In this document: piece after piece, positions 6,238 to 12,829 of the stretch
Layout: each line of letters opens with the position of its first letter
How positions within the stretch are numbered: the first letter of the stretch is position 1
NCBI GenBank assembly: GCA_016840025.1
Contig: JAEOTF010000309.1
Location: 1-12,829 of the forward strand
DNA from: Candidatus Hodarchaeota archaeon
GTDB taxonomy: Archaea; Asgardarchaeota; Heimdallarchaeia; Hodarchaeales; YT1-039
Direction: 5' to 3'
DNA length: 12,829 bases
The notes under the pieces: generated by a model
Told to the model about the DNA's origin: nothing
The model's database searches: none
Seen by the model: only the letters and a program-made list of their open reading frames with translations
Translations under genes and position numbers: made by a program

Positions 6238-8946
6238 GTGCAATCAAAAAACATTGACTCTCTCTTTATCAAGTTACAGAAAACAATTCCAAGAAGACCA
6301 TTTGTTCCAAATGTCGTAGATATTGCGAGTGCAGTGATTTGTCCTCGTAATGTACTTCTTAGATTAGTTTATGGCGCATCTGGTGAGAATAACGCAGGAC
6401 TAGCAATAGGGATTGTAGCTCACTCGGTTCTTGCTGAACTCGGTCGAATCGAAACCTCCTTAACACAAGACGTTGATGCGAGTATACCATTGGAGGATAT
6501 TGCTCATCAGATATATGAGCGATGGTTGGAGGTTGCGAATAAGAAAATTGAGGATTCTTGGAGGGTCTTTGCTGATGCGCAGATAAGTGTGGAAGAGGGT
6601 CGAAATGCTGTTCTTCAGAGACTTCATAGTTTTTCAAATCATTTGGCAAGTGAAATACAGCTGGGATATCAACGACCAGACAATATTGTTACTAGTCATC
6701 ACATAATTAATCTTGATCTTCCTCTTGAAGGCGTACCTGATGAATATAGGATATACAATGATCCATTACATATCGAAATTCGTGAATTCAAGAGTTATGG
6801 AGGTTCCAAAGTTACTGAGACAAACAAACTTCAAGCTTGTGGATATCGTCTTCTTCTAGAACAGATCTACCCGAACGCTGATTTCACAATTAAGGTAATT
6901 TCGCCTGATAAAATAGTTTACGTTCGTATGACAGATTCAAGGCGTCAACGTCTCCATCAAGGAATTGAAATTGTGCAAAAAATTTATGAAAGCGCACGGG
7001 GATCAGCGAATAAAATACCTAAAATTTGTAATATATGTTATATTAAAGATGCATGTCAATACTACTTTCAAGATAATAAACCTGCACATATTAGAAGGTA
7101 TTTTTGGCGTCTGAGGATGGAAACCTTGGAGGAAAAAGGACTAAATCAGGTCTGGAAGTGGAAGAGTAAATTGTTACCCTTAGACGTTAGAATTCAATTA
7201 GGCTTTTCTGATGGTGACTATAAAATCAATGATATGCAACCAAATAGTATACAATTATCAAAGATTGATTATGTAAATAATATTTTACCTGGTGATACTG
7301 TGATTGTTAGTGGAGGTAATCCCTTAACAACACCGAGTTTTACAGGGGAGGTATCTAAGATCCATAAGAATTCACTAAACATTTCACCTTATGGTGATGT
7401 TCCTCTTGGTTTACAAACTGAGAATTTGACAATTGATCATTATAATGTAGATATGACTCGGCGTCAACTCAAATCCATAGATACTATTCACCGTAGCCAT
7501 GGACGAGTAAGTGAATTAAATAATCGCATATTAGGGATAGACAAACCTGCAGTATCCTCGTCAATAATTAACCTTACGTTCAGTGGAGACCTTAATGAGA
7601 ATCAGCGTCAAGCTATAACATTAGCAATTAGATCCCCTGATTTTTCGGTAATTCTTGGTCCACCAGGAACCGGAAAAACCGCTGTAATAGTCGAATTACT
7701 CATACAGTTAGTGCATCAGAAGAAGCGTGCTTTGGTGGTTTCAATTACTAACACAGCAGTTGATAATATTGTAGAGCGACTTCTCGACCAGGGACATAAG
7801 TTTGGAGTTCGATTCGGGAATTGGTATAAGATAAGAGACCGACCAAAGCAAGTCGCATTAATCAACATAATTACTAATGAAGCCGATTTAGCTTTAGCTG
7901 CTGTTGAGAAAATGAGGACAGTAAGTGCTGTTCTAACGACCTGTAGCAGCGCCTCACTTGATCTCGTTAAAGCAGGACAATTTGATATAGTGATATTTGA
8001 AGAGTCAAGCCAAATAAGAATGCAGGATGCCTTCACCGCATTAAGTCAAGCTGAGAAAGCAATCATAATTGGTGATGATAAACAGCTTCCTCCTGTATCT
8101 AAACTTCATAGACCCATAAGCAGTTTACTTGAGATTGCTATTAACACTATTAAAAGATACGATCTTACAAAGGAGCTTATAATCGCTCTCCACCTTCAAT
8201 ATAGAATGCAAAAACAGATTTGTGAACTTATCAACCGCAGTTTCTACGATGGCGCTCTCATCTCATCACCTATAATAGAAAAGAGGCCACATCTTGATAG
8301 GCCTACAAAATCTACGGGACATTCACAATTGGATACTATCCTGGATCCAGGTGTTACCATCTCTATTATTGATGTTGAGGGTGTTGAAGAATTTAGGGGG
8401 TCTAGTATATTAAATCGTATCAATTTAGAAGTTGATTCTCTTTTAATCAACTCGCTTAGGTCAGCTGGATTAACTTCAGATCAAATAGGTTTAATTACTC
8501 CTTATAAAGAGCAGCAAAGGCTTCTAGCTTCTCGAATTAGTGATCAAGCTGATATAGGGACGGTAGACAGTTTTCAAGGACAGGAAAGAGATGTTGTGAT
8601 TCTTGATCTGGTACGTGCAAATCCTCATAACGAAGTAGGATTTACCTTAGATGCTAATCGCTTAAATGTTGCATTAAGTCGTGCACGTTACAAATTGATC
8701 ATCGTTACCAATTTACAAACCTTCAAGAAGCATTCCCAGTTTAATCAAATACTTAACTTGATTAGATCCTTAGCTAACACCCGCTTGGAGCATATAACTG
8801 CAAAAGAACTGTCTTTGGAACTTCCAGAATACAAAAAGAGAATGGAAGTGAAGATTACACCTAATATGGTTGATAAGATCAATGAGCCTGAACCCCAAAC
8901 ATTAACAGAATCTACAGAGGAAAAGAATTATTTTGACATCTTCTAG
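6238..8946 (+). CDS. Dna2-like protein: Cas4-type Fe-S nuclease fused to SF1 helicase
   Basis: A 902-residue nuclease-helicase predicted to unwind DNA from an end and cut the single strand. The nuclease (about 25-280) is a Cas4/RecB-like PD-(D/E)xK domain: His62, Asp168 in GVPDEY, Glu183 and Lys185 in REFKS, then QACGY. It carries four cysteines for an iron-sulphur cluster, Cys35 plus Cys264, Cys267 and Cys273 in CNICYIKDAC, the Cas4/Dna2 arrangement. A beta-barrel segment (about 335-400) leads to an SF1 (Upf1/Dna2-type) helicase: GPPGTGKT (474-481), TNTAVDN, IFEESSQ (586-592), GDDKQLPP (612-619), QYRM (654), VDSFQGQERD (776-785) and NVALSRARYK. Motif II has Glu instead of the usual Asp. The GTG start is chosen by AAAGGT upstream; the overlapping ATG is in another frame. 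The end overlaps mre11 by 14 bases, which argues for a joint role in end resection. Confidence 0.9.
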   Translation: MQSKNIDSLFIKLQKTIPRRPFVPNVVDIASAVICPRNVLLRLVYGASGENNAGLAIGIVAHSVLAELGRIETSLTQDVDASIPLEDIAHQIYERWLEVANKKIEDSWRVFADAQISVEEGRNAVLQRLHSFSNHLASEIQLGYQRPDNIVTSHHIINLDLPLEGVPDEYRIYNDPLHIEIREFKSYGGSKVTETNKLQACGYRLLLEQIYPNADFTIKVISPDKIVYVRMTDSRRQRLHQGIEIVQKIYESARGSANKIPKICNICYIKDACQYYFQDNKPAHIRRYFWRLRMETLEEKGLNQVWKWKSKLLPLDVRIQLGFSDGDYKINDMQPNSIQLSKIDYVNNILPGDTVIVSGGNPLTTPSFTGEVSKIHKNSLNISPYGDVPLGLQTENLTIDHYNVDMTRRQLKSIDTIHRSHGRVSELNNRILGIDKPAVSSSIINLTFSGDLNENQRQAITLAIRSPDFSVILGPPGTGKTAVIVELLIQLVHQKKRALVVSITNTAVDNIVERLLDQGHKFGVRFGNWYKIRDRPKQVALINIITNEADLALAAVEKMRTVSAVLTTCSSASLDLVKAGQFDIVIFEESSQIRMQDAFTALSQAEKAIIIGDDKQLPPVSKLHRPISSLLEIAINTIKRYDLTKELIIALHLQYRMQKQICELINRSFYDGALISSPIIEKRPHLDRPTKSTGHSQLDTILDPGVTISIIDVEGVEEFRGSSILNRINLEVDSLLINSLRSAGLTSDQIGLITPYKEQQRLLASRISDQADIGTVDSFQGQERDVVILDLVRANPHNEVGFTLDANRLNVALSRARYKLIIVTNLQTFKKHSQFNQILNLIRSLANTRLEHITAKELSLELPEYKKRMEVKITPNMVDKINEPEPQTLTESTEEKNYFDIF

Positions 8947-10213
8947 TAATGGAAAACCCGATCTCAAATTCCTACATATTGCCGATACACATTTAGGATT
9001 GAATTGGCCTGCAATTGGCCGACGGGAAAATATTCAAATTCCAGTATATGGGAATGTATTTGGTTCTATCATCGATATTGCCATACAAATGCATGTCGAC
9101 TTTATAATCCATGCTGGCGATCTTGTTAATCGGCCACGTCCACCTACAGCAGCTTGGAACAGGTTACTTCATGAGCTCCCTCGATTGAAAAAAGAGGGAA
9201 TTCCATTCATCGCCACTGTTGGATCCCATGATAGACCAGAATCATATTTTGACAAAGCTGGAGGTGATATTCTTCAACTTCTCGACACACGATTAGGTTT
9301 AGTTACTCGGGTTGATATAGATAATAAATCATATTATAAATTCAAAACGAAAACAGGAGTGAACGTTTCAGTATATGGTTTGGGTGATCATCGACATGAG
9401 CAAGAGAAAAAGCTTCTAGAATTAAGTAAAGAGATGCTGACAAAAGACGATTTCAGCATTCTTATTTTGCATGGATCAATATCGACTATGCCTCAATTTA
9501 CTGGTGCTGCTGTTAAGACAGAGATGATAAATAAACTTCTCTCCCAGAGGTATATAGACTATGTAGCACTTGGACATAATCACAAGAATTGGGAACACAA
9601 AGATTTACAGATTTATAATCCTGGTTCACCGGAATACACTAGTTTTGCAGATGCTCCTACCATATACTACACTTATGATGGCACAACCATCAAAAAAGAG
9701 TCAATGAAAACACCAGGACATGGTGTCTACATTGTTGAGGTTACAGGGGAAATTGTAAAAGCCCAATTTAAAACCTTACCATTAAGGGATATAAAAAAAT
9801 TGGAAATAACCTTTAAAAATGCGACAGCATCCGAAGTCGTTGAAGCAACAAAACAAGTAATAACTGATAACCTGACCAGTTCGAGTATTATTCGTCCCAT
9901 TTTGAAAGGAACTCTACATCCCTCTTCGTCAAGAAGCGAGATAGATATCCAAGAAATACTTAATTTAAAAAATAAGTTACTCTTTCTCGATTATCCACTA
10001 ATAGAATTGAACACTAATCAGATTCAACTTCAAATCATGAAAGAAGCTGATATTCACGATATTTTAAATCAATATCTTACAGTAAAACTTGGGCAAGATG
10101 CTGAAAAGCCAATTGAGATTACAATGAAACTTATAGATCTTTACAGTAAAAAAATAAAGCCAACACCTCACCAAGTGTTAAGTCTCATCGACGAGTGGAA
10201 ACCAATTGATTAG
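8933..10213 (+). CDS. mre11: Mre11 family DNA double-strand break nuclease
   Basis: Metal-dependent nuclease (calcineurin-like phosphoesterase fold) that forms a complex with Rad50 to process broken DNA ends. The 426 residues include the phosphoesterase motifs in order: HIADTHLG (Asp18, His20), HAGDLVNRP (Asp63), VGSHDRP (97-102), LILHGSIS (His180) and LGHNHKN (His215, His217). The third motif is GSHD where most Mre11 proteins have GNHD, so the metal-binding Asn is replaced by Ser98; the His and Asp are kept. A capping domain follows (about 240-300), and the Leu/Ile/Lys-rich C-terminal part probably holds the Rad50-binding helices. The TTG start lies inside the end of the helicase gene, with AGAGGA upstream; no ATG occurs in frame before the first motif. 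The end overlaps rad50 by 8 bases, suggesting coupled translation and a fixed ratio of subunits. Confidence 0.93.
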   Translation: MTSSSNGKPDLKFLHIADTHLGLNWPAIGRRENIQIPVYGNVFGSIIDIAIQMHVDFIIHAGDLVNRPRPPTAAWNRLLHELPRLKKEGIPFIATVGSHDRPESYFDKAGGDILQLLDTRLGLVTRVDIDNKSYYKFKTKTGVNVSVYGLGDHRHEQEKKLLELSKEMLTKDDFSILILHGSISTMPQFTGAAVKTEMINKLLSQRYIDYVALGHNHKNWEHKDLQIYNPGSPEYTSFADAPTIYYTYDGTTIKKESMKTPGHGVYIVEVTGEIVKAQFKTLPLRDIKKLEITFKNATASEVVEATKQVITDNLTSSSIIRPILKGTLHPSSSRSEIDIQEILNLKNKLLFLDYPLIELNTNQIQLQIMKEADIHDILNQYLTVKLGQDAEKPIEITMKLIDLYSKKIKPTPHQVLSLIDEWKPID

Positions 10214-12305
10214 ACGAATCGAACTTCATAACCTAGCTACACATGAAAATACAGAGGTCGAATTTGATAATGGAAAAAACGTTATCATAGGAGCAACAGG
10301 ATCAGGGAAAACGAATCTTCTTCTTGCTATTGATTTCGCCTTCACCGGAGAAGCACCTGGAATAAATCTGTTCGAACTCATTGCAGATGATTCAGATACC
10401 GCGGAGGTTATACTTGATTATCTTGAACCTCGAACAGGTCAAAACTATAGAATACATCGCAATCTTACACGTGAAACAAATAATCGAGTAATACATGAAT
10501 GTTCCTTTACCAACCTAGAAACAAATGAAGTCGTAAGGAAACCAACAGCGGTTCAAACGACCCTTGAGAACCTCGGTGTCATATCATCAGTGTTTCATAA
10601 CGTTATTCATGTAGCGCAAGGTAAATTTGCAGATCTTCTAGATGAAACCCAGGAAAGGAGGAATATTTTGGATAGACTATTTCATATCGCACAACTTGAA
10701 AATACTCATCAAGCATTAGGACGGCAAAGTAGCCCTATCAACCAGATTGAACAGCGGAGACATCAAAATCTAGAAACAAAGAGTGGGCTTAAAACTGTTG
10801 CTTCAAAGTTATCAGATGAAAAAAATACTCTTAATAAGTTGAAAAAAGAACGACAAAGTAGACAATCTAGACTAGATGATCTGAAAAGAGAATATGATAA
10901 ATTAAAGAAGATTTCAAAACAGAATTCTAAACTCCAACAAGAATTTCAAGAAACTGAAAAACAGATCCAAACATTAGAAGAAACTATTGCCACCTGCAAT
11001 AATCATATAAAGATCATACTTTCACAACTGCGAAGATTATTTTCCCGAAATGATTCCCACAAAATTGAAAACACATCCTCCAAAGAGACTATACAATACC
11101 TTCAAATTATCAAATCCAAATTTGAAACATCAAAAGCGGAGGAAAATAAGCAGAAGCAATATCGTAAACAAGCTTATGAACACTATATAGAAACAAAATC
11201 TCAACTAGACCTCCTTAAAAAAGAGCGATTAAATAAATTTAATCAACTATTTAGTATTAATAACTACATAAAAGGAAAAGGTGAACAACCACAAATAGAA
11301 TGTGATAAATGTGGAAGCATACTCACAAAAAAACAATGGAACAAGCATATAAAAGAAGAGCAAGTAGTAATAGAAACTCTGGATGAGAAAATTGAAGATC
11401 TACTCACAAAGGCTGAAAATGAGACTAACCAAGTAAAAGAGTATGAGGCTAAACTCGAAGAAATTGCTGCTCAAATGCATAAATTCGAAAAGATATCGCT
11501 TCTTATTGAACAACTAGCAACACAGCGGCAAAACCTTGAGAAAACATCTAGTTTTAGCAATCCGAAAATAGAAAAGAAAAAATCCCTTTTACAAGAATTA
11601 AGACGATTATTCAAAGTTGAAATAACTACATCAGATGAAGAACTGATGAAAAAAGCTCTTTTACTGAATGATAGAATCACAAGTCTTTCAACTACCATAC
11701 AAGACTTCACTAATGACTTGGAATTCTATGATGATAATCATATAAAGCCACAACAGAAACGTGTTAGAGAAGCTGAAGAAGCAACGGACAAACTGAAAAA
11801 AATAGAACCTGAGATATGCTTAGATGAAAAAAGGATAAAACTCCTTTATGTTATTAGAAATTCGCTTAGAGAGATTCAACCGATCGTCCGGAGAAATTAT
11901 GTATCACGAATTACGCAAAGCGCCAATGATTATCTAAAACGACTTTACGGAGGAAAAGAGATTGAAAGTTTCGAATTAACTGAAGACTATCAATTGCTAG
12001 TCACAAGAATAGGACATAAACGCCATGCGAATAGATTGAGTGGAGGCCAGCAAGTACTTGCAAGCATCGCCTTCTTGTTAGCTTTAAGTGAAGTATTAAG
12101 TCAACTCGATTTTCTCATTTTAGATGAACCAACTACGCATCTTGATGCAAATCGACGTAAAGAACTTGTAACTGTTCTCGAGAGACTGAGGCGAATTCCA
12201 CAATTAATTATCGTCGATCACCATCCAGAACTCTTGGAGGCAGCAGATATGCGCTTCCAGGTATTATTGACCTCCGAAGGAACTAGCCAAATAAACCCAA
12301 ATTAA
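10206..12305 (+). CDS. rad50: Rad50 ATPase of the Mre11-Rad50 complex
   Basis: SMC-like ABC ATPase that binds DNA ends with Mre11 and controls its nuclease. All parts are visible: Walker A GATGSGKT (29-36), Q-loop HVAQGKF (Gln138), two coiled-coil arms (about 175-345 and 385-560), zinc hook CDKC (Cys366, Cys369) at the apex for dimerisation, signature LSGGQQ (611-616), Walker B FLILDEP (636-642), D-loop and the H-loop VDHH (670-673). At 699 residues it is short: the Pyrococcus protein is about 880, and the missing length is in the coiled coils, so the hook should sit closer to the head. The start is TTG at 10206, placed right before the IRRIELHNL strand and overlapping the end of mre11 by 8 bases. 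The gene is intact and is the last of the operon. Confidence 0.95.
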   Translation: MIRRIELHNLATHENTEVEFDNGKNVIIGATGSGKTNLLLAIDFAFTGEAPGINLFELIADDSDTAEVILDYLEPRTGQNYRIHRNLTRETNNRVIHECSFTNLETNEVVRKPTAVQTTLENLGVISSVFHNVIHVAQGKFADLLDETQERRNILDRLFHIAQLENTHQALGRQSSPINQIEQRRHQNLETKSGLKTVASKLSDEKNTLNKLKKERQSRQSRLDDLKREYDKLKKISKQNSKLQQEFQETEKQIQTLEETIATCNNHIKIILSQLRRLFSRNDSHKIENTSSKETIQYLQIIKSKFETSKAEENKQKQYRKQAYEHYIETKSQLDLLKKERLNKFNQLFSINNYIKGKGEQPQIECDKCGSILTKKQWNKHIKEEQVVIETLDEKIEDLLTKAENETNQVKEYEAKLEEIAAQMHKFEKISLLIEQLATQRQNLEKTSSFSNPKIEKKKSLLQELRRLFKVEITTSDEELMKKALLLNDRITSLSTTIQDFTNDLEFYDDNHIKPQQKRVREAEEATDKLKKIEPEICLDEKRIKLLYVIRNSLREIQPIVRRNYVSRITQSANDYLKRLYGGKEIESFELTEDYQLLVTRIGHKRHANRLSGGQQVLASIAFLLALSEVLSQLDFLILDEPTTHLDANRRKELVTVLERLRRIPQLIIVDHHPELLEAADMRFQVLLTSEGTSQINPN

Positions 12306-12580
12306 TGGCGCAGTAGTTAGTGCATTTGTAATTATTTAGATATAGATTTCAAATACGTCAAATAGCGTGTGCTATTAAGACTTGATGTTGATATATTATT
12401 ATGGGGCATATCCACCTCTATTCCTTTAAGCATTCAGGCAAAAGACGTGCGCGGTAAAACAATGGAGATTACATTACAAAACATATCAAGTCCAACATTC
12501 CACGTGGATCCACTTGGAGTCAGCAAAACTGTGACTCTAATAGGATTCCCCCAAAATGGGCTCAAACCAGCAGAATCAAC
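12306..12580. other. intergenic region between rad50 and the integrase start
   Basis: No convincing gene is seen. It holds a copy of the GC-core near-palindrome (12362-12375). Its right end should be the original chromosomal DNA downstream of the tRNA-Arg gene if the site at 12590 is an integration junction. Open frames here on both strands end inside the tRNA fragment and lack family signals or ribosome sites. Confidence 0.45.
12362..12375. promoter_or_regulatory. GC-core near-palindrome (copy 4)
   Basis: ATAGCGTGTGCTAT is symmetrical except near the centre and matches the pattern of copies at 34, 4920 and 5011. It lies 57 bases after the rad50 stop and about 206 bases before the integrase ATG. 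Confidence 0.35.
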
Positions 12581-12829
12581 ATGTTTTCTTGGCGGGCGGG
12601 GAGGGATTCGAACCCCCGTCACAGGCTCCGGAGGGATAAAATAAAAGAAGAGGCTATACAGAAGCTTCTTGGTGACTTTAGTAAATTCTGTAAAGTAGAC
12701 TTACAGCTATCCGATCTGACAGTAACAGGACATCTAATCCAGTTAAGACGGTTCTTTAATAAAGTCAGGAAATATCCATCCGTTATTACTAGTGAAGATG
12801 TAAGGGAGTTCCTATCACTTTTCCAACAG
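12581..12829 (+). CDS. int: tyrosine recombinase (SSV-type integrase), N-terminal part, runs off the window
   Basis: An open frame of 83 codons without a stop at the window edge. Residues from about 21 (IKEEAIQKLLGDFSKFC) through HLIQLRRFFNKV and ITSEDVREFL look like the N-terminal helical core-binding domain of archaeal XerA/SSV-type tyrosine recombinases; the catalytic domain with the Arg, His and Tyr residues would lie beyond the window. Codons 4-18 are read through the antisense of a tRNA-Arg 3' half, giving the tell-tale WRAGRDSNPR. An attachment site inside the integrase gene is the mark of SSV-type integrases, whose gene may be split on integration. The ATG at 12581 lies 9 bases outside the tRNA sequence and has no ribosome site, so in an integrated element it would be chromosomal and may not be the native start. 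Upstream the frame stays open to a stop at 12455. Confidence 0.7.
   Translation, partial: MFSWRAGRDSNPRHRLRRDKIKEEAIQKLLGDFSKFCKVDLQLSDLTVTGHLIQLRRFFNKVRKYPSVITSEDVREFLSLFQQ
12590..12633 (-). tRNA. 3' half of tRNA-Arg(CCG), partial; probable attachment site
   Basis: Read on the minus strand, 44 bases form the downstream half of a tRNA. The anticodon loop CTCCGGA (anticodon CCG at 12629-12631) is followed by stem strand GCCTG, a four-base variable region, T stem-loop GGGGG-TTCGAAT-CCCTC, acceptor strand CCCGCCC, discriminator G and encoded CCA. The matching 5' half (an acceptor strand GGGCGGG and anticodon stem CAGGC) is absent: the minus-strand sequence stops matching right after the loop, and no complement of the acceptor occurs before the window ends. 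It is therefore not a functional tRNA but an att core. SSV1 of Sulfolobus is known to use a similar 3' half of a tRNA-Arg gene. The arginine assignment rests on the loop and discriminator G. Confidence 0.8.

Noticed and set aside
6238..7080. CRISPR-associated Cas4
   Set aside because: The Cas4-like nuclease domain is fused to a helicase and sits with mre11 and rad50. There is no repeat-spacer array and no other cas gene in the window.
7716..8036. 106-codon minus-strand open frame within the helicase gene
   Set aside because: It is antisense to conserved helicase motifs and its composition is that of a shadow frame.
12434..12622. 62-codon minus-strand open frame beginning MTGVRIPPRPP
   Set aside because: It starts inside the tRNA fragment; this N-terminus is the typical product of reading tRNA sequence as protein.
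12369..12644. 91-codon plus-strand open frame ending in GGIRTPVTG
   Set aside because: Its last part is a translation of the tRNA T arm and acceptor in another frame, a well-known source of false proteins. The rest has no family signal or ribosome site, and the integrase frame overlaps it.
12590..12829. Complete or intron-containing tRNA-Arg gene
   Set aside because: Past the anticodon loop there is no partner for the acceptor strand or anticodon stem on the minus strand up to the window end, and that stretch instead codes for recombinase-like sequence. An intron longer than 190 bases is unlikely.

Overview
This AT-rich window is archaeal chromosomal DNA. The evidence is a DUF460 protein, TATA-type promoter boxes with short leaders, a Dna2-like nuclease-helicase beside Mre11 and Rad50, and an archaeal-type tRNA fragment encoding CCA. 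A membrane-anchored zinc-ribbon protein and frequent TTG/GTG starts (7 of 11 genes) fit an AT-rich lineage such as the Asgard archaea, but the lineage is a guess.

Left part (1-4688), all on the minus strand: a nitroreductase, a short DUF460 protein (RNase H-like fold, coiled coil, C-terminal domain), CTP synthase (pyrG), a small membrane zinc-ribbon protein and a single-domain cupin. These look like ordinary housekeeping and accessory genes, mostly with their own promoters. A 454-base gap (4689-5142) has no gene but holds an 8-bp inverted repeat and two copies of a GC-rich near-palindrome.

Right part (5143-12305), all on the plus strand: an FMN-binding split-barrel protein and RNase HI, followed by the main item. 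This is a compact operon of a 902-aa Dna2-like protein (Cas4-type Fe-S nuclease fused to an SF1 helicase), Mre11 and Rad50. The genes overlap by 14 and 8 bases, so they are probably translationally coupled. Archaea usually pair Mre11-Rad50 with the HerA helicase and NurA nuclease. Here one fused nuclease-helicase takes that position, which resembles the MRN plus Dna2 route of DNA end resection in eukaryotes.

Right edge (12581-12829): the start of a tyrosine-recombinase gene runs through the 3' half of a tRNA-Arg(CCG) gene lying on the opposite strand. No 5' half of the tRNA follows. This is the layout expected at one end of an element integrated by an SSV-type integrase, with chromosome to the left and element DNA to the right, continuing past the window.

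A palindromic motif close to TTAGCGCGCGCTAA occurs in intergenic DNA at 34, 4920, 5011 and 12362, with a weaker copy at 6138 ahead of the repair operon. It may be an operator shared by several of these transcription units.
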